In this document: positions 8,837 to 17,696 of the stretch, one piece after another
How positions within the stretch are numbered: position 1 is the first letter of the stretch
Layout: each line of letters opens with the position of its first letter
From: Aurantibacillus circumpalustris
GTDB taxonomy: Bacteria; Bacteroidota; Bacteroidia; B-17B0; Aurantibacillaceae
Length of the DNA: 64,000 nucleotides
NCBI RefSeq assembly: GCF_029625215.1
Contig: NZ_CP121197.1
Location: 4,278,001 to 4,342,000, forward strand
Direction: 5' to 3'
The notes under the pieces: generated by a model
Told to the model about the DNA's origin: nothing
Database searches by the model: none
Seen by the model: only the letters and a program-made list of their open reading frames with translations
Made by a program: the position numbers and the translations under genes

Positions 8837-8847
8837 AATCTTAAATT

Positions 8848-9414
8848 TTATTTTTTGCCCTTACCTCCACCGTGGCCTTCGCCATGATCACTACCATGAC
8901 CATGCTGTTTAGAGCCCTGCGATTTGCTTTGAGTGTTAGTACCGCCATGATTTTTGCTACCATGATCGTTGTTCGTTTTTCTATCCGAATGATTGTTCGA
9001 GGAATTGTTTTCATGATGGTTTCCCTTTCCAGGATTTTGACCATAGGTTTTTTGTGTGCCATGGCGATAACCTTTTGCATATTTACTTTTGTGTTGCTTA
9101 AAATGATCGTATGGACGGTCACCTCTGTAATCGCTCAGAACAACTTTATAACCACTATAAAGATCGTAATGCTGGTGACGCCCTGGTAAATGTGCTCTAT
9201 GAATCCATACGCCATCTCCAAAATATATAAACATAGACGATTGAACATCGTAATAAGCCTCAACGTCGGGTAAATAATAATAGCGAACCTCAGTGTATCC
9301 AACAGGACCCCATTGTGGTGGCGGCCCAATATTGACATTTACGGAAACCTGCGCCTTTGTTGCGTATCCTAAAAATAGGGCTATACCGATAATAATTAAT
9401 TTTACTGCTTTCAT
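8848..9414 (-). CDS. Exported protein with His/Gly/Asn-rich C-terminal tail
   Basis: 188 aa from the ATG at 9412-9414, which begins directly with a signal peptide (MKAVKLIIIGIALFLGYATKAQ). An upstream in-frame ATG at 9471 would precede this signal and falls inside the TGTAA element, so it is rejected. The mature part begins VSVNVNIGPPPQWGPVGY and has Tyr-rich segments (TEVRYYYLPDVEAYYDV, MFIYFGDGVWIH), a pattern seen in small uncharacterised Bacteroidota periplasmic proteins. From about residue 115 it is low complexity, rich in His, Asn, Lys, Ser and Gly, ending HGHGSDHGEGHGGGKGKK. The tail could bind divalent metals, but this is composition-based inference. Confidence 0.8.
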   Translation of the reverse strand: MKAVKLIIIGIALFLGYATKAQVSVNVNIGPPPQWGPVGYTEVRYYYLPDVEAYYDVQSSMFIYFGDGVWIHRAHLPGRHQHYDLYSGYKVVLSDYRGDRPYDHFKQHKSKYAKGYRHGTQKTYGQNPGKGNHHENNSSNNHSDRKTNNDHGSKNHGGTNTQSKSQGSKQHGHGSDHGEGHGGGKGKK

Positions 9415-9433
9415 TTTGTTTTTATGTTTGAAG

Positions 9434-9489
9434 CAAAGATTGGTTTGATTAATCAGTAAAGCATTACACAACGTTTCAAGTTACTTACA
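9434..9489 (-). promoter_or_regulatory. Double TGTAA element plus degenerate minus-7 core (site 4)
   Basis: TGTAA repeats on the minus strand at 9485-9489 and 9464-9468 (21 bp apart), then 26 nt, then AATCTTTG with TTTG at 9434-9437. Its sequence GTTGTGTAATG and the minus-7 are identical to those of site 1. It serves the gene starting at 9414. Confidence 0.5.
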
Positions 9490-9584
9490 TAATTACTTCA
9501 TTTGATCATTAAAAGATTGAAGCGGAAATTGAAATTGGAATCAGTAAAGAATTAGTCGATTCATCTTAAACACAATAGCAATGT

Positions 9585-12485
9585 TTAACGAATCAAGGAA
9601 ATATTTCCTTTTTTATTGAGAATTATTGAGTCGAATTGTTTTGCCTTTACCACATACACAAATACTCCCGCACCAAGAGGAGATCCTTTATAAATACCAT
9701 CCCAACAAAAACTAGGATCAGACGATTCATAAACAAGCTCTCCCCATTTATCGAAAATTAAAATATTAAACTCTCTCATGCAAAAACTCCAACCTTGTAA
9801 ACAAAATTGATCGTTATTACCATCTCCATTCGGAGTAAATGCATTTGGAAAAGAATAATCTGCATCCGTATCACAGGTGATTATCAATTTCACACAAGCA
9901 CTGTCTAAACAAGAATTTAACTCTGCTATAACACAGTACTTGATCGTTTCGGGCGGCGTGGCAATAGGATTGCTGCAATCTACACAGCTTAAATAGTTAG
10001 CTGGACTCCATGCATAGGTTGAACCACCACTTGCCTCCAGTGTAATGACTGTTCCTGGACTTATAGTTGCACTCGGAGTTAAGCTTAATACCGGCGCAGA
10101 AAGAATCTCAACAGTTGCCGCACTTAAAGCAGCTATGGTGCATCCGCTTGCAGCAAGCGAATAGTTTACAAGGTATGTGCCCGACTGTGCAGAGGCCATG
10201 TCAATTTCTCCGCTAACTTTATCAATCTGTAATTTAACCGAAGAATATACGCCGCCAGGATTAAAATTATTAGGGGTAACGGTAATCAGATTGTCGCTTT
10301 TTTCACATACAGGTGTTTTATATGAAAAATCAGTCGTAGGTGTTTTTGTTTGAACAGTAATTACAACAGAATCCATTCCTACACAAGTTTTCGCATCCAT
10401 GCCTTCCACCGTATAAGTAGTTGTAATTGTAGGCGTAATAGCAAGCGTAGTTTCACGCGAACCGCCTGTCCATTTGTAATCCACTGCTCCGCCCACAGTA
10501 AGTGTTACAGCAGTACCTGGGCAAACTGTTCTGTTCGGACTCACTAGAAGATCAGGTTGTTTTATACGCACGGTTATGGTTTTTTTCACAACACAACCAT
10601 TTGTGTTACCCCAAAGCGTGTAAGTAGTATTGGCCGATTGCACAGGATAAATTGTTGCATTCGTTTGATTTGTGCTCCATGAATAAGTGTTTGCGCCTGA
10701 AGCAATTAATTTTATTTGATACCCAGGACAAAGTGTGGTATCACCTTTTATAGTCAGCGTTGGTGTTGTATAAACATTAATTGTTTGAATGGATTTATAC
10801 GGACAAGCATTCGTATCCAAACCAACAACGGTGTAACTTGTGAGCGAAGATGGATTTACTGTAATCGAATTTGAAACTGATCCTGTGCTCCAGGAATACG
10901 TTTGTGCAACTGGCGCTGATAGTACAATTGGGTTTCCACTACACACGTTAAAGCCCGCAGAACTTAATAATGGCAATACGCCAATTTTCACTTCTTGTTT
11001 CAAAGTATCTGTATTAACACCCCCACAAAAATTATTATAGGTATAGACAAGACTTATTGTGTATGTTCCCTGTCCAGGATAAATGTGCACTGGATTACTT
11101 AAAGTTGAAGTATTGAGAGCCGCAGAAGTTGGATCTCCGAAAAACCATTTAAAACTGGTGATGTTATAACCCGTGCTTGTACATCCTGTAACAGTAGTTG
11201 TTGGCGGAGAAGGCGCAGTGAAATTTACCTCGTTGCAATTAACAGATCCGTTAACAGAATAAACAAAAGGAAGCTGCGGAGTCTCTGAAATAAAATTAGG
11301 TAAACCGTAAGAGCAAAATGCTGGTGCAATGGATTGCCCGTCGGCCACATAGTTACAAGCCGCGCCAGGAAGATTAGGACTAAGTATTACGCCAAGCATT
11401 TGTTTACCCGGACGTGCCACATATATTTTTCCATCCTTTGCAAGTTGTAACGCAGAAATTTTAAAAGCAGAGATGTGATACCTCGAGTTACTGATAGCTG
11501 TGTTTGATCCTGCACAAAGATCCCATTGATAGATGACTGAATCAACTGCGCCAGAACCATAAAACTTGCTTCCGTCAGGAGAAAATTCACATCCGTAAGG
11601 AAAACATACTAATGGACTTGGCACCAATTTAGGGGGCGGTGGCGGAGTTTGACTACTGCTTACCGGCTGCGCAGGAAAAGTGAGTGGTATGCTTAACGAT
11701 AATTGATTTGAAACAAGTCCTGTTGCATTATCAAAATCATAGATTTCAAAATTTCCAACGGGAGCGTTGCTATAATAAACACCACACGCCAATCGCTTTC
11801 CATTTTGCGATATTTTTGCGGAGCCATAAGATTGAAAACTTGTATTCCACTGAGATCCAATTGGAGAAAGAGTGGCGGAACTACTCACTCCTGTTGAAGT
11901 TACTAATACCGAGCGAAAAACACTGCTATTATAATCGTGCGTTACAACCCAAGTATCTATTCCATTACAATGCTTTGTACCTGTCAGTTTCTCGCACATG
12001 GGTGCATTTATAAGAACATTTTTTGTAGTTACTGAACCCATTCCTGCCGCAAGATTCATATCCACAGTAGAATAACAAAAACTAGACGAACTACCTGATT
12101 TACCAAGTGTAAAAACAAAATAAATATTAGCCGCACCTGGTCGTTTTACAATCAATGCAGATTGCGTGGTAAGCACATTACCAAACAAACCAGTTCCGTT
12201 AGCCATTATCTGATCCAACTTATTCCATATAGTAACACCATCGGTGTAAAATAATAAATTTCCAAAAGCGTCGGCAACACTCGCCGTTCCTTCTTTGTAA
12301 CCAGACATTGAACTGGAAGTAATTTGCGTAACAGGATTATTTGTAAAATCTAGTCCAGCAGCAGATCCGAAGTACCATTTTTTATCTTGATTTTGCGAAA
12401 AAAAATTGTTTGAAACAAATAGTAAACATGCCAGACATATAAAGCCAGAGAATCTTGTCGTAATGGTATTTAAATATTTGAGCAC
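9585..12485 (-). CDS. Large secreted protein with PKD and Ig-like modules and a T9SS type B (gliding-type) tail
   Basis: 966 aa. The signal peptide (about 1-31) is followed by a region of about 390 residues that begins KWYFGSAAGLDF and is closely related to the protein at 19283-21373. It contains repeated blade-like segments (ASVADAFGNLLFYTDG, GNGKRLACGVY-like, YGCEFSPDGSKFYGSG) that suggest a beta-propeller. Next come a PKD-like domain (about 440-510, FKWFFGDP) and three or four repeats of the form L-x-x-G-A-x-x-Y-x-W-S...T-Y-T-V. The C-terminus (FPNAFTPNGDGNNDQF to the end) is the gliding-motility-associated type B sorting domain, which normally sends proteins to the cell surface. The role is unknown; adhesion is plausible. 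Confidence 0.85.
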   Translation of the reverse strand: MLKYLNTITTRFSGFICLACLLFVSNNFFSQNQDKKWYFGSAAGLDFTNNPVTQITSSSMSGYKEGTASVADAFGNLLFYTDGVTIWNKLDQIMANGTGLFGNVLTTQSALIVKRPGAANIYFVFTLGKSGSSSSFCYSTVDMNLAAGMGSVTTKNVLINAPMCEKLTGTKHCNGIDTWVVTHDYNSSVFRSVLVTSTGVSSSATLSPIGSQWNTSFQSYGSAKISQNGKRLACGVYYSNAPVGNFEIYDFDNATGLVSNQLSLSIPLTFPAQPVSSSQTPPPPPKLVPSPLVCFPYGCEFSPDGSKFYGSGAVDSVIYQWDLCAGSNTAISNSRYHISAFKISALQLAKDGKIYVARPGKQMLGVILSPNLPGAACNYVADGQSIAPAFCSYGLPNFISETPQLPFVYSVNGSVNCNEVNFTAPSPPTTTVTGCTSTGYNITSFKWFFGDPTSAALNTSTLSNPVHIYPGQGTYTISLVYTYNNFCGGVNTDTLKQEVKIGVLPLLSSAGFNVCSGNPIVLSAPVAQTYSWSTGSVSNSITVNPSSLTSYTVVGLDTNACPYKSIQTINVYTTPTLTIKGDTTLCPGYQIKLIASGANTYSWSTNQTNATIYPVQSANTTYTLWGNTNGCVVKKTITVRIKQPDLLVSPNRTVCPGTAVTLTVGGAVDYKWTGGSRETTLAITPTITTTYTVEGMDAKTCVGMDSVVITVQTKTPTTDFSYKTPVCEKSDNLITVTPNNFNPGGVYSSVKLQIDKVSGEIDMASAQSGTYLVNYSLAASGCTIAALSAATVEILSAPVLSLTPSATISPGTVITLEASGGSTYAWSPANYLSCVDCSNPIATPPETIKYCVIAELNSCLDSACVKLIITCDTDADYSFPNAFTPNGDGNNDQFCLQGWSFCMREFNILIFDKWGELVYESSDPSFCWDGIYKGSPLGAGVFVYVVKAKQFDSIILNKKGNISLIR

Positions 12486-12531
12486 GTAACTATATTATTC
12501 ATTATAAGTTAATGTTGGAGATTTTAGTGAG

Positions 12532-12539
12532 CAAAGATA
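12532..12539 (-). promoter_or_regulatory. Minus-7 element of the 966-aa protein gene
   Basis: Reads TATCTTTG on the minus strand, an exact TAnnTTTG match, about 46 nt upstream of the start at 12485. No good minus-33 TTG is present at the usual distance. Confidence 0.45.
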
Positions 12540-12822
12540 GGGCTAATTTGGAAGATATGAAAGGTGATTCGCTGCTATTTATTTTTCTACTTATCATAGA
12601 GATGCTTACCTACAGGTTAAAATGCTGATAAATTTCTTGGTACTTTTTTTGTTAAGAGATTCCTTTAAATCTTACTTCAAAAATAAAATAATTTGAATAG
12701 CAATGGCTGCCGCGTGGTTCAAGTTTATAATTTCATAAATTATTGATCATGAAATCAAATTTATCTCAATACTTAAATTGTTAATTTTAACTAAAGAATA
12801 TTATCCTTGTTAAAACATCCTT

Positions 12823-12830
12823 TACTTTTG
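12823..12830 (+). promoter_or_regulatory. Minus-7 element ahead of the efflux operon
   Basis: TACTTTTG matches TAnnTTTG exactly, 20 nt before the ATG at 12851. A TTG at 12807 is too close to be a standard minus-33, so an activator may be needed. Confidence 0.45.
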
Positions 12831-12850
12831 ATCTCTGAAATTATTAGTCC

Positions 12851-13246
12851 ATGTTAACAAACTTAAAAATAAATTCTGCTATCGTCATTTGCGTGGCATT
12901 TATCTTTAGAGTTTTATTTGTTAATATTGGTATTATTTCTTCCCTTAGCGCACAACAAAACAAAGGTGCAATAAAATCTCACTTCTCAAGCACAATGAAA
13001 AGAAGAAAAATTGTTGAGACTACAGCCAATCCAATAACAGCTGAAAACTCTCCAATGGAACTTTGTGAAGGAGAGTCAAATGAAGAAAATCAATTAAAGT
13101 CAACACCTCTAGTTCTCATTCAAATTCTTTACTCCTTTTTTAGTAATAACCTTAAAACGGGACTTGAAAAAACATATTCTTTTTTCGCGTATTCAACTTT
13201 TTCCTCTTCGCCTCGCTTTATTGCCTTTCAGGTATTCAGAGTCTGA
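12851..13246 (+). CDS. Small membrane-associated protein at the head of the RND efflux operon
   Basis: 131 aa with an N-terminal hydrophobic segment (about 10-33) ending LSAQQ, which could be a signal peptide or anchor. A polar middle follows, then a C-terminal aromatic, Phe-rich stretch. I do not recognise the family. Support for it being real: it begins 20 nt after an exact minus-7 element, runs in the same direction as the efflux genes, and similar short unnamed frames often precede efflux operons in Bacteroidota (from memory, not verified). The gap of 140 nt to the adaptor gene leaves room for a second promoter. It may alternatively be a fortuitous frame in the leader. Confidence 0.5.
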   Translation: MLTNLKINSAIVICVAFIFRVLFVNIGIISSLSAQQNKGAIKSHFSSTMKRRKIVETTANPITAENSPMELCEGESNEENQLKSTPLVLIQILYSFFSNNLKTGLEKTYSFFAYSTFSSSPRFIAFQVFRV

Positions 13247-13386
13247 TTTAAATTTTCTTTTTAGTAATAGAAATGGCTGGCATTCGCCTAGCATTTTATT
13301 TACTAGTGGTTATTAGCTTTTGCTAAAACCTCGCGCTTATTTCTAAGCGGATCAATAAAATCACAATTAAAAAATCAAAAAAAACT

Positions 13387-14469
13387 ATGAGGAAAATTCT
13401 CATTTTAGCGAGTGTATGTACATCGCTACTTTACACAAGTTGCAGTTCAAAAAAAGAAGAAAAGGAAGAAGAAACCAGATTCCTGGTAACTAGCCCCTTA
13501 AAAAAAGACACCTTAATCACTAGGAATTATGTCTGTCAAATCCACTCCATTCAGCACATTGAGATGCGCGCTTTAGAAAAAGGTTATCTGGAAAAAATAT
13601 TTGTAGACGAAGGTCAAGTTGTAAAAAAAGGTCAAATGATGTTTCAAATCATGCCGATGATTTATCAGGCCGAACTACAGAAGGCGCAAGCAGAAGCGGA
13701 CTTTGCTCAGATAGAATATTTAAATACAAAAAAACTCGCCGATAGCGAAGTAGTATCTCCCAATGAATTAGCATTAGCCAAAGCTAAATTAGATAGAGCA
13801 AAAGCAGAAGTATCGCTTGCACAGGTTCACTTAGGATTTACTGAGATTAGAGCGCCATTTGATGGTATCATGGATCATTTTCAAGTAAGGCTGGGAAGTC
13901 TTGTTAATGAAGGTGACTTACTTACCACACTTTCTGATAACAGTGACATGTGGGTTTATTTTAATGTTCCGGAGGCGGAGTATTTAGATTATAAAACAAA
14001 TGCCAAAGAAGAAAATTTAATTAAAGTAAATCTTTTAATGGCAAACAATCAACAGTTCGACTATTCTGGTGTAGTAAAAACAATTGAAGCCGACTTCAAT
14101 AATGAAACAGGCAACATCGCTTTTAGAGCAACATTTCCTAACCCTAAGGCACTTCTCAGACATGGTGAAACAGGAAATATTCAAATGACAATTCCTATTA
14201 AAAAAGCAATTCTTATTCCGCAAAAAGCTACCTACGAAATTTTAGAAAAGAGATTTGTGTATGTTGTAGATAAAGAAAATGTAGTTCACTCAAGAGAAAT
14301 TACTATCGCCTCAGAAATGCCAGATCTCTACGTTGTTAAGTCTGGACTGGCCGAAAACGAAAGAATACTTCTGGAAGGAATCCGTAAAGTAAAAGACAAG
14401 GACAAGATTACTTACGAGTATGAAAATCCTCAAACAGTATTTCCAAAACTGCAAGTGTACGTTGAATAA
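13387..14469 (+). CDS. RND efflux periplasmic adaptor (membrane fusion protein), AcrA family lipoprotein
   Basis: 360 aa. The lipoprotein signal has a lipobox ending SC (about Cys19), giving CSSKKEEKEEE. The family order is intact: a first biotinyl-lipoyl half (EKGYLEKIFVDEGQVVKKGQ), a short alpha-hairpin (about 95-140, AELQKAQAEADFAQ...LAKAKLDRAKAE), the second lipoyl half (GFTEIRAPFDGIMD), then the beta-barrel and membrane-proximal domains. It links the inner-membrane pump encoded 23 nt downstream to the outer-membrane channel. In Gram-negatives this set exports drugs, detergents or bile-salt-like compounds; the substrate here is not predictable. Confidence 0.93.
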   Translation: MRKILILASVCTSLLYTSCSSKKEEKEEETRFLVTSPLKKDTLITRNYVCQIHSIQHIEMRALEKGYLEKIFVDEGQVVKKGQMMFQIMPMIYQAELQKAQAEADFAQIEYLNTKKLADSEVVSPNELALAKAKLDRAKAEVSLAQVHLGFTEIRAPFDGIMDHFQVRLGSLVNEGDLLTTLSDNSDMWVYFNVPEAEYLDYKTNAKEENLIKVNLLMANNQQFDYSGVVKTIEADFNNETGNIAFRATFPNPKALLRHGETGNIQMTIPIKKAILIPQKATYEILEKRFVYVVDKENVVHSREITIASEMPDLYVVKSGLAENERILLEGIRKVKDKDKITYEYENPQTVFPKLQVYVE

Positions 14470-14492
14470 ACCAATAATTTAAAAAAAAGAAA

Positions 14493-17400
14493 ATGTTTAA
14501 TAAATTTATTCAAAGACCAGTACTCGCAATAGTAATATCACTTGTTATTTTATTTATTGGTACACTGGCAATTAAAACACTTCCTACTTCCCAATTTCCT
14601 GAAGTAGCTCCACCCATGGTAATGGTAAGCGCTTCTTACCCTGGAGCAAGTGCAAAATCTCTCGCGGAATCTGTAATCATTCCTTTAGAACAAGCTATTA
14701 ATGGAGCTTGGGGAATGCGTTACATGACCTCCGATGCAACCAGTGCCGGGGAAGCAAATATTCAAGTAATATTTAACCCGGGGACCGACATTAATCAAGC
14801 ATTAGTGCAAGTTTCTAATCGCGTTCAACAGGTAACAAATCGTTTACCAACTTTGGTACAAAGGGAAGGTGTGATTATTACTCCTGTTATTCCAAGTATG
14901 CTCATGTATGTAAATCTTTACAGTAAGGATAAAGATGCCAACATGAAATTCTTGTTTAACTACGCAGGTGTTAACATGGTGCCTGAACTACAACGTATCA
15001 ATGGCATTGGACAAGTTAGAATTTTAGGAAGTCGCCAATACGCTATGCGTGTTTGGTTAAACCCTGATCGTATGAGGGCTTACAAGGTTTCACCAGATGA
15101 AGTAATGGAAGCACTCAGTGATCAAAGTATTATTGGTAAACCCGGACGTATTGGTAGAGGTGATAGCAAACAAGCAGAAGCGCTTGAGTATGTTTTAGCA
15201 TACACCGATCGTTTTAATGATCCAACACAATATGAAAATGTAATTATCCGATCTAATCCGAACGGCGAAAACCTTCGACTCAAAGATGTAGCAACAGTTT
15301 CATTAGGTAGTGAATATTATGATATTTATTCGAGCATGAACGGACATCCATCTGCGGCAATGGTTATTAAACAAACCTATGGAAGTAATGCCAGTGAGGT
15401 GATTGAGAAAGTAAAAGAAAAATTAGATGAACTAAAAAAAACATTTCCTCCAGGAATGGATTATGAAATTAGTTACGACGTTTCTAATTTCTTAGATGCT
15501 TCTATTGAAAATGTGTTACATACATTAAGAGATGCATTTATTTTAGTTGCCTTGGTAGTATTTGTTTTCCTGGGCGATTGGCGCTCTACCCTGATTCCAA
15601 CATTAGCGGTTCCAATATCCTTAGTAGGCGCCTTTTTTGTGATGCAAATTTTCGGACTCACTATCAACATGATTACTTTATTTGCTCTTGTACTTGCGAT
15701 CGGAATTGTTGTCGATGATGCTATTGTCGTCGTCGAGGCTGTGCATGCGAAAATGGAAGAAGAACATCTTTCTCCTTATAATGCCGTACGAAAAGTAATT
15801 GGAGAAATTAGTGGTGCCGTAATTGCCATCACCCTACTCATGGTATCAGTATTTGTTCCTGTATCATTTATGACTGGACCTGTTGGTACATTTTATAGAC
15901 AATTTTCTATCACCATGGCCGCAGCAATTGTGCTTTCAGGTGTTGTCGCGCTCACTGTAACGCCAGTGCTTTGTGCCATGATTTTAAAAAACAATCATGG
16001 TAAACCAAAAAAGAAAACCTGGATGAATCGCTTTCTCGACAGCTTCAACAGAGGCTTTGAAAAACTAACTGGAAAATATGTTTGGCTTCTACGCTTAATT
16101 GCTCATCGCAAACTAGTCACGGTAGGCTTATTCGCCATATTTTCGCTTGGAATTTTTGTTATTAGTAATAATCTTCCATCAGGATTTATTCCTAGCGAAG
16201 ATCAGGGAATGCTGTATGCCATTATTCAAACTCCTCCTGGTTCAACTTTAGAAAGAACCAATGATCTTTCCAATAAATTAGTAGAGCTTATTAAAGATGT
16301 TGATGGAATAAAATCCGTGTCCTCTATTGCAGGATACGAAGTGTTAACAGAAGGAAGGGGATCTAATGCTGGAACTTGTTTAATTAATTTAAAACCTTGG
16401 TCGGAAAGAAAACACACGGTGACTGAAATCATTCTTGAGCTTGAAGAAAAAGCGAAAGAAATTCCAGGTGCAACCGTTGAGTTTTTTGATCCACCGGCTG
16501 TACCTGGCTTTGGAGCTGCTGGTGGTTTCGCCTTACAACTTTTAGATAAAACCAATGGTGGTGATTACAATTTGCTAGAAAAAGTAAAAAACGATTTTAT
16601 GCACGAGTTGGGTAAGCGCAAGGAATTAACGGGCTTGTTTACTTTTTTCAGTGCGAATTATCCCCAATACGAAATTGAAATCGATAATCAAGCTGCGATG
16701 CAAAAAGGAGTGACCATTGGTAACGCCATGAATACTCTTTCCATTTTTGTTGGAAGTACCTATGAACTTGGTTTTATTAAATACCAGCGTTTCTTTAAAG
16801 TGTTTGTTCAGGCAGCCCCTGAATTCAGAAGACTTCCATCGGATGTGATGAACCTTTATGTAAAAAATGATCGCGGTGAAATGGTTCCGTTTTCTGCTTT
16901 CATGAAAATTAAAAAGAAGCAAGGTGCAAATGAAATTAACCGTTACAACATGTACAACACGGCTGCAATCAGAGGTGGGCCAGCTAAAGGATACAGTAGC
17001 GGTGAAGCAATCAAAGCTGTTCAAGAAGTAGCCGAAGCAACATTACCACATGGATTTGATATAGATTGGGCAGCTCTTTCCTATGATGAAACCAGAAGAG
17101 GAAACGAAGCTATTTATATTTTTATCATCGTTTTAGTATTTGTGTATTTTGTTTTAGCAGCACAATACGAAAGTTTTATCATTCCTTTAGCAGTCGTATT
17201 CTCCTTACCTGCGGGTATTTTTGGGTCGTTTCTCTTCATCAAAGGTTTGGGTTTAGCAAATGATATTTATGCACAAGTCGGCTTAGTGATGCTCGTCGGG
17301 TTGTTGGGTAAAAACGCAGTTTTAATTGTAGAATTTGCTGTGCAGAAACAGCGACAAGGCGCCAGCGTAATCGATGCAGCGATAGAAGGTGCAAAGGTTC

Positions 17401-17696
17401 GTTTCAGACCAATCTTAATGACATCTTTTGCATTTATCGCAGGACTAATACCCTTAGTTATCGCACACGGTGCCGGCGCTATTGGTAACCGAACTATTGG
17501 TTCCTCTGCACTTGGAGGTATGATTTTTGGAACGGTTTTCGGTGTCATAATTGTTCCAGGCCTCTATTATATTTTTGGTACATGGGCTAAAGGTCGCTCG
17601 CTGATTAAAAATGAAGATGATAGTTCTTTAACCGAAGATTTAGTTCATCGCATGGACGATTTTCCTCAAACAATAGATACCGATGACAATGAGTAA
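14493..17696 (+). CDS. RND multidrug efflux transporter, HAE-1 (AcrB-like) inner-membrane pump
   Basis: 1067 aa, normal length for the family. It begins MFNKFIQRPVLAIV, the standard opening, and has the twelve-helix, two-large-loop layout. The TM4 proton-relay pair is present in GIVVDDAIVVVE and the TM10 lysine in LLGKNAVLIVEFA. The periplasmic docking and porter regions are complete, with no frameshift. This is the proton-driven pump of the tripartite system; the HAE-1 type exports hydrophobic and amphiphilic compounds, in contrast to CzcA-type metal pumps. It overlaps the start of the outer-membrane factor gene by 8 bp, indicating translational coupling. Confidence 0.95.
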   Translation: MFNKFIQRPVLAIVISLVILFIGTLAIKTLPTSQFPEVAPPMVMVSASYPGASAKSLAESVIIPLEQAINGAWGMRYMTSDATSAGEANIQVIFNPGTDINQALVQVSNRVQQVTNRLPTLVQREGVIITPVIPSMLMYVNLYSKDKDANMKFLFNYAGVNMVPELQRINGIGQVRILGSRQYAMRVWLNPDRMRAYKVSPDEVMEALSDQSIIGKPGRIGRGDSKQAEALEYVLAYTDRFNDPTQYENVIIRSNPNGENLRLKDVATVSLGSEYYDIYSSMNGHPSAAMVIKQTYGSNASEVIEKVKEKLDELKKTFPPGMDYEISYDVSNFLDASIENVLHTLRDAFILVALVVFVFLGDWRSTLIPTLAVPISLVGAFFVMQIFGLTINMITLFALVLAIGIVVDDAIVVVEAVHAKMEEEHLSPYNAVRKVIGEISGAVIAITLLMVSVFVPVSFMTGPVGTFYRQFSITMAAAIVLSGVVALTVTPVLCAMILKNNHGKPKKKTWMNRFLDSFNRGFEKLTGKYVWLLRLIAHRKLVTVGLFAIFSLGIFVISNNLPSGFIPSEDQGMLYAIIQTPPGSTLERTNDLSNKLVELIKDVDGIKSVSSIAGYEVLTEGRGSNAGTCLINLKPWSERKHTVTEIILELEEKAKEIPGATVEFFDPPAVPGFGAAGGFALQLLDKTNGGDYNLLEKVKNDFMHELGKRKELTGLFTFFSANYPQYEIEIDNQAAMQKGVTIGNAMNTLSIFVGSTYELGFIKYQRFFKVFVQAAPEFRRLPSDVMNLYVKNDRGEMVPFSAFMKIKKKQGANEINRYNMYNTAAIRGGPAKGYSSGEAIKAVQEVAEATLPHGFDIDWAALSYDETRRGNEAIYIFIIVLVFVYFVLAAQYESFIIPLAVVFSLPAGIFGSFLFIKGLGLANDIYAQVGLVMLVGLLGKNAVLIVEFAVQKQRQGASVIDAAIEGAKVRFRPILMTSFAFIAGLIPLVIAHGAGAIGNRTIGSSALGGMIFGTVFGVIIVPGLYYIFGTWAKGRSLIKNEDDSSLTEDLVHRMDDFPQTIDTDDNE

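Larger units (their letters stand above)
12486..12850. other. Divergent intergenic region with promoters for both sides
   Basis: 365 nt of AT-rich DNA between the type B secreted protein (minus) and the efflux operon (plus). A minus-7 match faces each gene (12532-12539 minus, 12823-12830 plus). I see no RNA gene or repeat in the remainder. Confidence 0.5.
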
